Origin: JBMHDW01 sp049889175
Lineage (GTDB): Bacteria; Pseudomonadota; Gammaproteobacteria; Comchoanobacterales; Comchoanobacteraceae
NCBI GenBank assembly: GCA_049889175.1
Contig: JBMHDW010000011.1
Location: 152,335 to 216,334, forward strand
Direction: 5' to 3'
DNA length: 64,000 nucleotides
The notes beneath the pieces are model-generated. The model was not told the DNA's origin, did no database searches, and saw only the letters and a program-made list of their open reading frames with translations. The position numbers and the translations under genes were made by a program. This document shows positions 33,231 through 43,075 of this stretch, piece after piece. How positions within the stretch are numbered: position 1 is the stretch's first letter; the number at the start of each line of letters is the position of its first letter.

Positions 33231-35053
33231 TGATTGAACTCGCCCACTTTGGTTTCTTATTTGCCCTTGTTTTGGCTGGTGTGGTAGCACTGGTTGGATC
33301 AGTTGATGTTCGTAGAGTAAATGTTATTCAGTGCTCTCGAGTTATATTTACAATGGTTACCATGTCACTTCTGGTGTTGATGTATGCTTTTCTAACATTA
33401 GATTTTTCGGTATCATATGTTTATCAAAACGCTCATGCTGCCTTACCTTGGTATTACCGAATAACAGCAGTTTGGGGTGCCCATGAAGGTTCACTGTTAT
33501 TATTCGTATGGTGGATGATGCTCTGGCAAATGGTTATTGCTCGTGCTCAATTTAAAGAAAAAGAAACCCAAGAGCGTGCAATGATTATCATGCTTTGGTT
33601 ATTTTTCATGTTTGCTTCTTTTATCGCATATACATCGAACCCCTTTACACGAATATGGCCAATACCTGCAAGCAGTGGTTTGGATCTTAATCCACTATTA
33701 CAAGATTTAGGTTTTGTCGTTCATCCACCTATATTATATGGAGGATACACAGGTAGTTTGCTTTTATTTGTCGTGGTATTAGGATGGTTATGGCAGCACA
33801 AGAAGCCACTGGATCATAGTGCATTACTTCGATTGCTTTATCCAGCATTTGCTCTATTAACCCTGGGTATTGTGCTCGGAAGTTGGTGGGCTTATCATGT
33901 GTTGGGCTGGGGTGGCGTATGGTTTTGGGACCCTGTAGAAAACGTATCGCTCATGCCTTGGCTATTGTTGTTAATGTCGATTCACCACCTCCATCTAAAA
34001 TCTCAAACTAAGTGGCATACATGGATGATGATCATTATGGCGATCAGCATGGCTACATTGGTCGTATTGGGTGTATTCCTTGTTAGAAGTGGTGTATTGG
34101 TTTCAGTGCATTCATTTGCAACAGATCCAGCTAGGGGCTTTTATTTGCTCTCAATGCTTTGTTTGATCTGGTTAGGGTCAGGTGCTCTGGTATGGCGCTC
34201 AGGATTGATGGCTCATAAAAATGGTCAAAAACCTTACTTTTGGTTGTTACCCCCAATCATATTATTAGGTACATTGTTAAGTGTAGTGCTACTTGGTACC
34301 ATTGCGCCTATTATTGCTCAAGCATTTGGTCAATCAATATCGATCGGTGCACCTTACTTTAATCAGATGGCAACGCCCATTGTGGCACTTGCGGTAATTG
34401 CCTTGGTGCTACAAACAGTCAAACCAAAAAATGACTGGTCTACAAAAGATGTTGTAATGCTCTCCAGTCAAATGGGTGTTGGCGTTGCTGTTTCTTTATT
34501 GTTCATTTGGGTCTATTCCCTTCAAAGTCCAATAGTATTTACAGTTATCTGTGTGCCAATTATTGTTGCAATGCTAAGACTCAATATTGATTTGCGTAGT
34601 GGCTCATCATGGTCGCATTTTGGTTTTCTACTTTTGCTATTATCAATCACAGTTCACAGCCTGGGTACGCAATCATTTAATCGCAAACTGGCTGAAGGTG
34701 AGCAAGATCATATTGATGGATATAAGATGACATATGTTTCTGATGATGCAACTCAAGACGCCTATTCAAGGCATAAAAACGTGCATTTTTCATTTGATTA
34801 TCACCAATCCTTCATTGGTAACATGGTCTCTAGTATCCAGTGGTTCGATGTGCGACAAATGGCTATGCCACGTATTGGTTTGATGCATCATGGGCTAACA
34901 GATGTTTATGTTGCATTAAGTCAAGAAATTGCGCCTCATGAATGGGTATTTAGACTTGCATTTCATCCGTGGGTGCGTATGATATGGTTTAGTGGTCTTT
35001 TGATCGTTATTGGAGGGGGTGTTAGTTGGAACAATCGAAGAAAATCTTATTAG
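33227..35053 (+). CDS. ccmF: Cytochrome c heme lyase subunit CcmF
   Basis: Large polytopic heme-ligation protein. The WWD motif is GWGGVWFWDPVENVSLMPWL; AVWGAHEGSLLLFVWW and VHPPILYGGY are conserved heme-site segments. 608 aa, somewhat shorter than E. coli CcmF (647). ATG 33227 overlaps the ccmE TGA. The ccmG TTG start lies inside its 3' end. Confidence 0.95.
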   Translation: MMIELAHFGFLFALVLAGVVALVGSVDVRRVNVIQCSRVIFTMVTMSLLVLMYAFLTLDFSVSYVYQNAHAALPWYYRITAVWGAHEGSLLLFVWWMMLWQMVIARAQFKEKETQERAMIIMLWLFFMFASFIAYTSNPFTRIWPIPASSGLDLNPLLQDLGFVVHPPILYGGYTGSLLLFVVVLGWLWQHKKPLDHSALLRLLYPAFALLTLGIVLGSWWAYHVLGWGGVWFWDPVENVSLMPWLLLLMSIHHLHLKSQTKWHTWMMIIMAISMATLVVLGVFLVRSGVLVSVHSFATDPARGFYLLSMLCLIWLGSGALVWRSGLMAHKNGQKPYFWLLPPIILLGTLLSVVLLGTIAPIIAQAFGQSISIGAPYFNQMATPIVALAVIALVLQTVKPKNDWSTKDVVMLSSQMGVGVAVSLLFIWVYSLQSPIVFTVICVPIIVAMLRLNIDLRSGSSWSHFGFLLLLLSITVHSLGTQSFNRKLAEGEQDHIDGYKMTYVSDDATQDAYSRHKNVHFSFDYHQSFIGNMVSSIQWFDVRQMAMPRIGLMHHGLTDVYVALSQEIAPHEWVFRLAFHPWVRMIWFSGLLIVIGGGVSWNNRRKSY

Positions 35054-35580
35054 TATTTGCACTGTTAGCAGTCATTATTTTAGGCGGTCTGGTGTTCACA
35101 ATGCTTCAAAATCAGGGAGAGAATCAATCTCAGTATTTTACGTCACAACAAAATCATTCATTTCAAATGCCTGAATTTAATAAAAAGACACTCTTAGGTC
35201 ATTATCTTAATGATAAAGACTTGCTGTCAAAGCCTTATGTTCTTCATGTATTTGCACCATGGTGTTCTGTTTGTGTTCAAGAAATGGCTGATCTACAGAA
35301 TTGGGGTTCTCGACATCATATTCGAATGATTGGTGTCAGCTTTCAGTCTGATGTGGCGGCAACTCAAGCGCTCATTAATCAACACCCAAATACATTTGAG
35401 CATGTTATAATGGATGATAATGGGTCATTATCAACTGACTTAGGGATTACAGGAACGCCTCAATCCTTTTTGGTGAATGCAGATGGTATGGTTGTTAATC
35501 ATTGGATCGGGCCTATTTCGAGTCAGCGCGTTGCGCAACAAATGCTTCAATCATGGCAAGACCTAAACCTATCCTCTTAA
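35026..35580 (+). CDS. ccmG: Thiol:disulfide interchange protein CcmG/DsbE
   Basis: Periplasmic thioredoxin-fold reductant for apocytochrome c and CcmH. One TM anchor (about 7-27), active site APWCSVC, cis-Pro in GITGTPQSFL. Uses TTG 35026, preceded by GGAGGGGG, with no nearer ATG. 184 aa (E. coli 185). Confidence 0.92.
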   Translation: MEQSKKILLVFALLAVIILGGLVFTMLQNQGENQSQYFTSQQNHSFQMPEFNKKTLLGHYLNDKDLLSKPYVLHVFAPWCSVCVQEMADLQNWGSRHHIRMIGVSFQSDVAATQALINQHPNTFEHVIMDDNGSLSTDLGITGTPQSFLVNADGMVVNHWIGPISSQRVAQQMLQSWQDLNLSS

Positions 35581-35954
35581 TCTGTGCTTTCTGCTGCTTG
35601 CTAAGTCAGCAAAGTTTTGCTGCAGCATTGTACCCATGGCGTTCATCAGAAGATGAAATGCGTTTTCAATATTTATCACAGCAGTTACGGTGCGTTGTTT
35701 GTCATGGTCAATCTCTTGCTGAGTCCAATAATCCCATCGCAACTGCGATGAAGGCTAAGCTGGCCTCATGGATTGTAGCTGGCAAAAAAGATCAAGAGAT
35801 CAGAGCAATGATGATTGAACGTTATGGCGAGCGTGTTTCATTTAAGCCCGGTTTTCGTGTTGCCAACTTGTATCTTTGGTTAGTACCATTGGCTGTTTCA
35901 ATGGCTTTAGGGCTATTATGGTTAAGGCGCTCAGGCGTGATTACCAAGAAATAG
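35553..35954 (+). CDS. ccmH: Cytochrome c maturation protein CcmH (N-terminal type)
   Basis: Membrane-tethered thioredoxin-like helical protein of the heme ligation complex. The signal peptide (about 1-23) ends near QQSFAAA. Redox pair in LRCVVCHGQSLAES (LRCxxC), then a C-terminal TM helix. 133 aa. It carries only the CcmH N-terminal part; the CcmI-like gene at the front of the run may supply the TPR part. ATG 35553 overlaps ccmG by 28 bp, and the 3' end overlaps convergent gltA by 24 bp. Confidence 0.92.
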   Translation: MARPKPILLICAFCCLLSQQSFAAALYPWRSSEDEMRFQYLSQQLRCVVCHGQSLAESNNPIATAMKAKLASWIVAGKKDQEIRAMMIERYGERVSFKPGFRVANLYLWLVPLAVSMALGLLWLRRSGVITKK

Positions 35955-37202
35955 CTGTCTTGGTCTGACAATAGGCTGAGGATATTCGCTATGCATTTCT
36001 TCAATATGAGCCAGCCAGCCACCAATGCGTCCTAATACAAATATAAGGGTAAAGAAGGATTTTGGGATGCCTAGGGCCTTTAGAATAATACCAGAATAAA
36101 AATCGACATTTGGAAAGAGTTGACGAGAAACAAAATACTCATCATTCATCACTTTATGCTCTAATGTCATTGCTGTTTCAAGAAGACCATCATGGTCATG
36201 TGAGTTCTTGAGCACTTCATGACAAAGTGTGCGAATTGCTCGAGCACGAGGATCATAGCTTTTGTAAACACGATGGCCAATACCCATCAGCCTAAAATGA
36301 TCATTCGGGTCTTTTGCTCTGTTTAAAGCATCGTCTAACGAAGAGGTTGAATTAATCATTTCAAGCATATTAAGACATGCTTCATTAGCACCACCATGAG
36401 CTGGACCCCACAATGCTGCAACACCACCAGCAATCGCCTCATATGTTTTTGCTCCAGTGGATGCAATTGAGCGTACTACTGAGGTCGATGCATTGAGTTC
36501 ATGGTCAGCATGAAGAATTAAAATACGGTCAAGTGCTTTAGCAAATGAAGGGTGTGGTTGATACTCTTGTGTTGGTAACTGAAACATCATTCGAAGAAAA
36601 TCATCAGTATGATAAATGTTGTTATTCGGCTGATTGACTGGATGGCCCATCTGATGCTTATAAATCATTGCGGCAATGGTCGGTAGTTTAGCCAAAAGAT
36701 AAGTTGTTGCTGATGCACGAGACAAAGGATCGGTCATATCAATACGATCGTGATATTGGGCACTAAGAGCCCCAATACAAGTTAACATGATGGACATGGG
36801 ATGACTTTGCCGGCTGACACCTGTAAAAATATGTTTTAATTGTTCGTGGACCATTGTGTGTGCATTGATATCAGCTAGAAAAGTATTGTATTGAATAGGC
36901 GTTGGTACCTTGCCATTGATGAGTAAGTAGCATGTTTCTAAATAATTTAGTTGATCACAAAGATGCTCCACATCATGACCTCTGTAATACAATTTACTAT
37001 TCTTCTCATCAATATAAGTGATATTGGACTGACATAATGCTGTATTTTTAAGGCCTGGATCAAAAGTCATGTATCCTGTTTTATTGCGTAATTGACTAAT
37101 GTCAATCATCGAATTGCCATAGCTATCATTGATAATAGGGCAGTTTATAGACCGCTGGCCAAGTTCTAAGGTGATTTGATCGTTTAATTTATGTGATGAC
37201 AT
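35931..37202 (-). CDS. gltA: Citrate synthase
   Basis: Condenses acetyl-CoA and oxaloacetate in the TCA cycle. Catalytic His in LHADHELNAST, second His region WGPAHGGANEA, GIGHRVYKSYDPRA, and the late catalytic Asp in NVDFYSG. The N-terminal domain and length (423 aa) match the hexameric, NADH-sensitive gram-negative type (E. coli 427). A strong promoter lies just upstream. Confidence 0.96.
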   Translation of the reverse strand: MSSHKLNDQITLELGQRSINCPIINDSYGNSMIDISQLRNKTGYMTFDPGLKNTALCQSNITYIDEKNSKLYYRGHDVEHLCDQLNYLETCYLLINGKVPTPIQYNTFLADINAHTMVHEQLKHIFTGVSRQSHPMSIMLTCIGALSAQYHDRIDMTDPLSRASATTYLLAKLPTIAAMIYKHQMGHPVNQPNNNIYHTDDFLRMMFQLPTQEYQPHPSFAKALDRILILHADHELNASTSVVRSIASTGAKTYEAIAGGVAALWGPAHGGANEACLNMLEMINSTSSLDDALNRAKDPNDHFRLMGIGHRVYKSYDPRARAIRTLCHEVLKNSHDHDGLLETAMTLEHKVMNDEYFVSRQLFPNVDFYSGIILKALGIPKSFFTLIFVLGRIGGWLAHIEEMHSEYPQPIVRPRQLFLGNHA

Positions 37203-37222
37203 GCTGAACTCCTTGTCATTTA

Positions 37223-37251
37223 AATATAACTAAAATGTCAAATTAAGTCAA
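37223..37251 (-). promoter_or_regulatory. Sigma70-like promoter for gltA
   Basis: Minus strand TTGACT (37251-37246), 17 bp, TATATT (37228-37223), 21 bases before the gltA ATG. The -35 lies in the last codons of tilS. Confidence 0.65.
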
Positions 37252-38499
37252 AATTAAATCGATTGGTGCTAGGTCCTCATAAGCATGATGGTGAAAATAG
37301 TTAGGGATGGAAATGATGGTATTATTAAGCATAATCAGAGGCCAATGATCGCGCAACCAAGGTGGTATCCGCCACTCATTAAAACATTTTTTGATCGATT
37401 TAGTCATCGTGGGGTACATGATTTTGGCATCAGGTAAAGTATGCCTGTAATGTATATCAAGATGATCTATCTGTTTATTTCTTTCGCGCAATACTAATCG
37501 ACCTAGAGCGATAGGGTATTCACTGTTTTGTTGGCAGTGCCATTGTGCAGATGTTCTTTGGTTGAGTGGATTGATGATATGCAGCTGATTTAGATAGCGT
37601 TGAATCTTTATTGTCCCCAAAATGCTTAATGATGGCTGCCGATCTTGACTGGCTGTTAACTGTCTAAGAAAATCATGGATTCTGGTATTACATGGCGGTT
37701 GAATATCATATAACTGTAGCCATTCACGTATTAAAAGTATTTGTACATCATGAGAAAATGATTGTAAAAAATTGATATCTAACACCCTATTTTTAGGTAG
37801 AATAAAAGAAATAAGCTCTTGCATTTGGTGGTGTTGTTGTCGGATGTTTTGTGCGCAACGTGCCAAGGCTACTGAGCTGTTTGGCCATATTTGCTTTAGC
37901 ACTGGTGTGATCTTGCTTCTGATCTGACTTCGTGTCATTGATGGGTCATCATTGCTGGGATCATGAATCCATTGCCACTTTTGAGAACGTGCGAATGCTT
38001 CAAGATCCTTTCGCTCTGTATCAAGAAAGGGGCGAAATCGTGTCGGTGTTGACTTCATCGCACTCATGCCACGCCAGCCGCTTTTTCGGTGAGCATGCAT
38101 GAGAAATGTTTCTGCTTGGTCATCAGCATGATGTCCGAGCGCAAGCCATTCATCTTGTCGTAGTTTTTTGTCTAATGCTTGGTATCGTAAATGACGGGCA
38201 TGGGCTTCTAAGTTGTTTTTTTGTGACATATGAATATTCAAAATAGACATTGGAATAGACCATTGGTCACATTGTTTCTGACACCATAATGCCCAGTTTT
38301 CAGATTGTTTTGACCAATGATGATTAACATGGATAGCACGACAAGGAACTTTATGTAACTGACACCATTGATTACAGGCATATAATAAGACCAATGAATC
38401 CAATCCTCCGCTAAAGGCAACGGCCATTGACTTTGGGTGCCTAGGTTTAATGTGGTCGTCAATAATTTTAACTAAATGATCAGTATTAAGCACATTCAT
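37243..38499 (-). CDS. tilS: tRNA(Ile)-lysidine synthase TilS
   Basis: Attaches lysine to C34 of tRNA-Ile(CAU). PP-loop AFSGGLDSLVLL, IHVNHHWSKQSENWALWCQKQC, LALGHHADDQAETFLM and WRGMSAM are the family landmarks; a C-terminal tRNA-binding region follows. 418 aa (E. coli 432). Overlaps the accA 3' end by 14 bp, a common accA-tilS pairing. Confidence 0.95.
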   Translation of the reverse strand: MNVLNTDHLVKIIDDHIKPRHPKSMAVAFSGGLDSLVLLYACNQWCQLHKVPCRAIHVNHHWSKQSENWALWCQKQCDQWSIPMSILNIHMSQKNNLEAHARHLRYQALDKKLRQDEWLALGHHADDQAETFLMHAHRKSGWRGMSAMKSTPTRFRPFLDTERKDLEAFARSQKWQWIHDPSNDDPSMTRSQIRSKITPVLKQIWPNSSVALARCAQNIRQQHHQMQELISFILPKNRVLDINFLQSFSHDVQILLIREWLQLYDIQPPCNTRIHDFLRQLTASQDRQPSLSILGTIKIQRYLNQLHIINPLNQRTSAQWHCQQNSEYPIALGRLVLRERNKQIDHLDIHYRHTLPDAKIMYPTMTKSIKKCFNEWRIPPWLRDHWPLIMLNNTIISIPNYFHHHAYEDLAPIDLILT

Positions 38500-39448
38500 G
38501 TTGTGTTTGAGTCAGCATTCTGTACTTTTGGCGTCGATTAGCTACTAGTTTTTGACGTGGCTGTTGATTGAGTTGGTCAAGATGGCCCACAATAGCTTCT
38601 TGAATACGAAGAACCATTGCATTAGGGTCATAATGTCCACCGCCTAATGGCTCTTCTATGATGCCATCGATGAGGTTGTGTTGGTAAAGATCAGGCGCTG
38701 TTAGTTGCATGGCTTTTGCTGCAAGCTCTTTCTTTTGGCTATCTTTCCATAAAATTGACGCGCAGCCTTCGGGTGAGATAACCGAGTAAATAGCGTATTG
38801 GCACATTAGATTAATGTCTCCCATACCTAAGGCCAGTGCACCACCACTCATACCTTCCCCAATAACAATACTGATTAAAGGTGTCTTTAACTGAGCCATT
38901 TCAAAGAGGTTCCTTGCAATTGCCTCACTTTGGTTATTCATCTCAGCTGCAATACCTGGGTATGCGCCTGGGGTATCAATGAGTGTGACAACCGGGAGGT
39001 TGAATTTCTCAGCTAGTTTCATTAAGCGTAATGCTTTTCGGTAGCCCTCAGGCTGTGCCATACCAAAATTATGCATAATTCGCTCTTCGGTAGTTCGTCC
39101 TTTTTGTTGTCCAATGATCATGCATGGCCTTCCGCTGATATAGCCCATGCCACCAATGGTCGCAGGACACTCACTGCCATGTCGATCACCTTTTAATGGT
39201 GTAAATTGCGTTACAAGTTTATCAATAATATCCAAAGTTTGTGGACGGTGAGGGTGTCTCGCAAGTTCAACAATCTGCCAAGGTGTTAGGTTATTAAAAA
39301 TTCTTTTTTTCTCTTCAGTGATGGCCTCTTCAATGCATTTAATATGTTGATCAACCTTGGTGTTTTCTTGGTGAGATTGCAGCTGCAATTGATTGAGTTG
39401 AATCTGTAACGTTTGAATCGGTTTTTCAAATGATAGTGCTTTTTCCAT
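38486..39448 (-). CDS. accA: Acetyl-CoA carboxylase carboxyltransferase subunit alpha
   Basis: Transfers the carboxyl group from biotin to acetyl-CoA, starting fatty acid synthesis. Family marks: LARHPHRPQTLDII, GGMGYISGRPCMIIGQQKGR, FGMAQPEGYRKALRLMKLAEKF, TPGAYPGIAAE, and the oxyanion loop IGEGMSGGALALGMGD. 320 aa (E. coli 319). ATG 39448 follows AAGGAG. Confidence 0.97.
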   Translation of the reverse strand: MEKALSFEKPIQTLQIQLNQLQLQSHQENTKVDQHIKCIEEAITEEKKRIFNNLTPWQIVELARHPHRPQTLDIIDKLVTQFTPLKGDRHGSECPATIGGMGYISGRPCMIIGQQKGRTTEERIMHNFGMAQPEGYRKALRLMKLAEKFNLPVVTLIDTPGAYPGIAAEMNNQSEAIARNLFEMAQLKTPLISIVIGEGMSGGALALGMGDINLMCQYAIYSVISPEGCASILWKDSQKKELAAKAMQLTAPDLYQHNLIDGIIEEPLGGGHYDPNAMVLRIQEAIVGHLDQLNQQPRQKLVANRRQKYRMLTQTQHECA

Positions 39449-39461
39449 TTTAGCTCCTTTT

Positions 39462-41657
39462 TCAATAGTTTACATGATTTGATGGTTGAATGCAAGACTT
39501 CAGTCGGTGGCAGAGAAGCGTCCCACGTTCATGGCTTCTATTTTGATGGACAGCGATGGCAAGTGCTTTTTTTTCCGCCACTAAGACAACAAGCTCTTTA
39601 CCACGAGTCATGCCAGTATAGATAAGGTTTTTATCCAGTAACATAAAATGCGCTAATGTTACAGGCATAATAACCACCGGGTACTCAGATCCTTGGCTTT
39701 TATGAATGCTGGTTGCATAAGCAAGCTGGATTTCATCCAGCTCTTCATAGGAATACGTGACAATATTATCATCAAAATCAATAGTAACTGTTTGAGACTG
39801 GGTGCAAATAGACTGAATAAAACCAATGTCACCATTAAATACTTCTTTGTCGTAATTATTTTTAAGCTGAATGATTTTGTCGCCTATAGCAAATGATGAG
39901 CCATATTTCTCAAGGTACTGTGATTGGGGGTTCAGTTCTTTTTGCAGCAGCTGATTTAATGCTTGGGTACCAAGAGGCCCGCGATGCATTGGTGTAAGGC
40001 ATTGGATATCACGGATTGGATCAAGATTGAAATGTTTGGGGATGCGGTGACTGATCATTGTTTTTACTTGATTTTGAATGACATCAGGGTCACTGCAATA
40101 ACGAATAAAAAAATCACTTGTGGGTTTTTGCTGCTCAATGGGCATTTTGCCGTCATTGACACGGTGAGCGTTGGTGATGATTTGAGATGATGCTGCTTGT
40201 CTAAAAATGGCCGTTAATCGCGTAGTAGCAATGCATTCACTGTGGATCAAATCACTCAATAAGTTACCTGGACCCACTGAGGGTAGCTGATCAATATCCC
40301 CCACCCAGAGCACGCCTGCATGATTGGGTAATGCTGCTAATAAATGTTGTGCTAATTTAATATCAATCATCGACGCTTCATCAATGATTAAGTAACTCAA
40401 TTTTAAGGGATTGCTGGCATCGTGTTTGAAGGATTTTGTATCTGGATCAATGCCCAAAAGACGGTGAATGGTTGATGCTGGTCGTTGTGTTGACTCACTT
40501 AAGCGTTTAGCAGCTCGTCCAGTGGGCGCGCAAAGCTGTAATGATCCAGAATATTGTTCGATGATGGATACTAAAGCACGTATCAGTGTGGTTTTACCAA
40601 CGCCTGGGCCTCCAGTAATGATTGACATTTTTTGTTCTGTTGCCATTTTTATGGCTTCTTTTTGTGAAAAAGAAAAAGACATATTGAGTTTAAACTCAAT
40701 AGATTTAATGATGGTATCACTGTCATGATCTAATGCCTTCCATGACTTGCTAATCAATCTTTTAATGTGTTTGGTGACATCTTCTTCTGCTTTATCAAGT
40801 TCCGGTGTTAATAAATAAGTCTTTTCATCAACGATATGTGCTTTGAGCGTCTTTTCCTGGGTACAATAATCAATAACAGGATCTATCTTCTCAGGTTCAA
40901 TGTCTAAAATCTTGCTACATTGTTTAAGGCATTCCTCACGTGTCAGGGCGCAGTGGCCTTGTCCGGATGCTTCACCTAAAACATAATAAAGTCCTGCTTC
41001 AATTCTAAAGGGTGATGTTTTTGAGATGCCAATTTTTTGAGCTAGATCATCGGTGCTTTTGAAGCCAATGCCATGGATATCATGATAGAGTTGGTAGGGG
41101 TTTTTTTCAATAACTTGGATGGCATCATGGCCATAATACCGAAAGATTCTATTGGCTCTAGCATGGCCCATACCATGCTGAGCAAGATAAAGCATGATAC
41201 TATGGATTGCGCGGTGCTCTTTCCAATTTTGGGCTATTTGTTCAATGCGTTTTTTTCCTATGCCCTCTATTTCAGATAGTCTTTCGGGTTCGTGGTCAAT
41301 GATATCTATGGTTTTAGTGCCAAAATGTGCCACAATTTTTTCCGCAAAATGGCTGCCGATGCCTTTTACAGAAGAGGATCCAAGGTATTTAATAATGCCA
41401 GTAGTGGAATGAGGTATATCTAATTGTATGAGCTCCGCTTGAAACTGCTGTCCGTATTGTTTGTTATTGACCCATTTACCATAGCAAGATAAGTGACATC
41501 CCTCTTGTAAACCGTGCATATAGCCTACAACGGTTTGAATACCATCATGATGTTCACTGGTAACGCGTAGAACACAATATTGGTTATCATTGTTTTGAAA
41601 GACGATGCGTTCTAATGTTCCAGAAAGGTGTTCGCGTTTATTTGACTCTGATTTCAT
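39462..41657 (-). CDS. recD2: RecD2-like ATP-dependent DNA helicase
   Basis: SF1B 5'-3' helicase of the RecD2/YrrC type, not the RecBCD RecD. An N-terminal OB-like domain and helix-hairpin-helix repeats (VKGIGSHFAEKI, IEGIGKKRIEQI, IHGIGFKSTDDLA) precede the motor: Walker A ITGGPGVGKTT, motif II IIDEASMID, motif III VGDIDQLPSVGPG, and a late YATSIHKSQGSEYP. 731 aa from ATG 41657; a TTG at 41681 would add eight residues. Neither has a clear ribosome site. Overlaps the upstream orphan by 20 bp. Confidence 0.9.
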   Translation of the reverse strand: MKSESNKREHLSGTLERIVFQNNDNQYCVLRVTSEHHDGIQTVVGYMHGLQEGCHLSCYGKWVNNKQYGQQFQAELIQLDIPHSTTGIIKYLGSSSVKGIGSHFAEKIVAHFGTKTIDIIDHEPERLSEIEGIGKKRIEQIAQNWKEHRAIHSIMLYLAQHGMGHARANRIFRYYGHDAIQVIEKNPYQLYHDIHGIGFKSTDDLAQKIGISKTSPFRIEAGLYYVLGEASGQGHCALTREECLKQCSKILDIEPEKIDPVIDYCTQEKTLKAHIVDEKTYLLTPELDKAEEDVTKHIKRLISKSWKALDHDSDTIIKSIEFKLNMSFSFSQKEAIKMATEQKMSIITGGPGVGKTTLIRALVSIIEQYSGSLQLCAPTGRAAKRLSESTQRPASTIHRLLGIDPDTKSFKHDASNPLKLSYLIIDEASMIDIKLAQHLLAALPNHAGVLWVGDIDQLPSVGPGNLLSDLIHSECIATTRLTAIFRQAASSQIITNAHRVNDGKMPIEQQKPTSDFFIRYCSDPDVIQNQVKTMISHRIPKHFNLDPIRDIQCLTPMHRGPLGTQALNQLLQKELNPQSQYLEKYGSSFAIGDKIIQLKNNYDKEVFNGDIGFIQSICTQSQTVTIDFDDNIVTYSYEELDEIQLAYATSIHKSQGSEYPVVIMPVTLAHFMLLDKNLIYTGMTRGKELVVLVAEKKALAIAVHQNRSHERGTLLCHRLKSCIQPSNHVNY

Positions 41658-42942
41658 TTGGTATATTTTTATGATTTTCAAAGGAATTAAAGTGAGCTCT
41701 ATCAGTTTGGATATGATCTATTCCTTTTGAATTATGCTTAATGGTTGCTTTTGAGTGTAAAAGTTCCTTAGATTTTACTTTTTGTTTTGTTGCTTTTGAG
41801 TTTTCTGATGAATTGATAAAGATTTTTCTCGGGAAGTATCTTGAAGAATGCTCTGGCGATATTGCTATCGAGCCCAAAATACCCCAACAAAGTGTATTCA
41901 TGGCTAAACTTAAATGAGCAAATACATAAGATAAACTAACCATCGCTGTGGCTAGTAAAGAAAGTTTGATGACTTTTAAGGTGTTAATTTTATTGTTAAT
42001 GAGTGGCTTGGCTGGAGGTAACGATACGTTTAATTCTGATTCATTATTAACCAGCATCTCCCAATCATGGGTTTGTAATTGGTGGTAAACTGAAGAGGGT
42101 ATACCTGCATTCAAATCAATACTATTGACGAAGCAGTAGTCTACTTTAATGTCTTCTTTTGTGACACGAAATTGAGTGCTAAGGGTTTTTAAGGGTATTC
42201 TGTTCTTCTTTAATTCATCAGAAGAAATAACGCTAGGAACCCATTGTTGCTGGCCAAAGAGTGATTTATGCAATGTCTGAATATTTTGATGATTAGTATC
42301 AAATTTTACCCATTTTGGTGTGTTTATTTGAGACCCTTGCAATTCAATAAAGTTTGGAAGGCCACTAGCATCATCAACAGTAAATATGCTTTCAGCAGAA
42401 ATGCTGTCCGTCACATCGATAGAACCTTTTTGGGTATTAATGGTTATATTTATATGAGTCTTGTGGCCCCTTGGATAATATAGCCCTACAAAACTTCGCA
42501 TTAGTGAACATATATGAGTTTGACCAAGAAAAGAATTTAATGCAGCAAATTGAAAAGAGGAAATTATGTTGTTATTCAGAAGATCTAACAACTTGCTCTT
42601 ATCATTTTTAAAGTTAGATTCATCCTTGAATAAGCGCTCTTCATCAAGATATAAATTGTAATCTCGCTCAAAATCCCATGTGTCCATCGTTCTAAATTGA
42701 TTGAGCTTAAGTTGTTGTATGCTTGGATGCTGATTATCACCAAATAAGCTATTGATTAGGGTTTGGTGATCAGAGTTATTCTCTATAAACTTGATGAAAT
42801 TATCAACATGGCTCTTCTGATCAGTTTGCTTAGTTTGTTCATTCAGCTTGCGAGTGATGATGTCTGCCAAACACATCTTTAATAGGGTGGTTGATACTGA
42901 AGCAGGATCAAAAGTATGAAACTCAGAATAATATGTTGGCAT
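41638..42942 (-). CDS. Orphan protein with two C-proximal TM helices (434 aa)
   Basis: Not recognised. Long hydrophilic N-terminal part (about 1-320), then two adjacent hydrophobic helices (LSLLATAMVSLSYVFAHLSL and LCWGILGSIAI, about 325-365), then a basic Ser/Lys/His-rich tail of about 70 residues. No signal peptide. A hairpin of TM helices flanked by soluble arms resembles tail-inserted effector or envelope proteins; function unknown. ATG 42942 chosen over TTG 42948. Divergent from mdh across 133 bp. Base composition is more AT-rich than mdh. Confidence 0.65.
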   Translation of the reverse strand: MPTYYSEFHTFDPASVSTTLLKMCLADIITRKLNEQTKQTDQKSHVDNFIKFIENNSDHQTLINSLFGDNQHPSIQQLKLNQFRTMDTWDFERDYNLYLDEERLFKDESNFKNDKSKLLDLLNNNIISSFQFAALNSFLGQTHICSLMRSFVGLYYPRGHKTHINITINTQKGSIDVTDSISAESIFTVDDASGLPNFIELQGSQINTPKWVKFDTNHQNIQTLHKSLFGQQQWVPSVISSDELKKNRIPLKTLSTQFRVTKEDIKVDYCFVNSIDLNAGIPSSVYHQLQTHDWEMLVNNESELNVSLPPAKPLINNKINTLKVIKLSLLATAMVSLSYVFAHLSLAMNTLCWGILGSIAISPEHSSRYFPRKIFINSSENSKATKQKVKSKELLHSKATIKHNSKGIDHIQTDRAHFNSFENHKNIPNEIRVK

Positions 42943-43022
42943 AAACAAGGCCTGTCTGATGATTTAATTTAACTTAACTCAACTTGATCATTTATGCAAT
43001 AAAGATCTCTATGTAAATTTTA

Positions 43023-43051
43023 TTGGCATTTGATCGAAAAGGCGTTAAAAT
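43023..43051 (+). promoter_or_regulatory. Sigma70-like promoter for mdh-lgt
   Basis: TTGGCA (43023-43028), 17 bp, TAAAAT (43046-43051), 24 bases before the mdh ATG. Confidence 0.65.
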
Positions 43052-43075
43052 CAGATCATTTAAATTAGGAATCAT

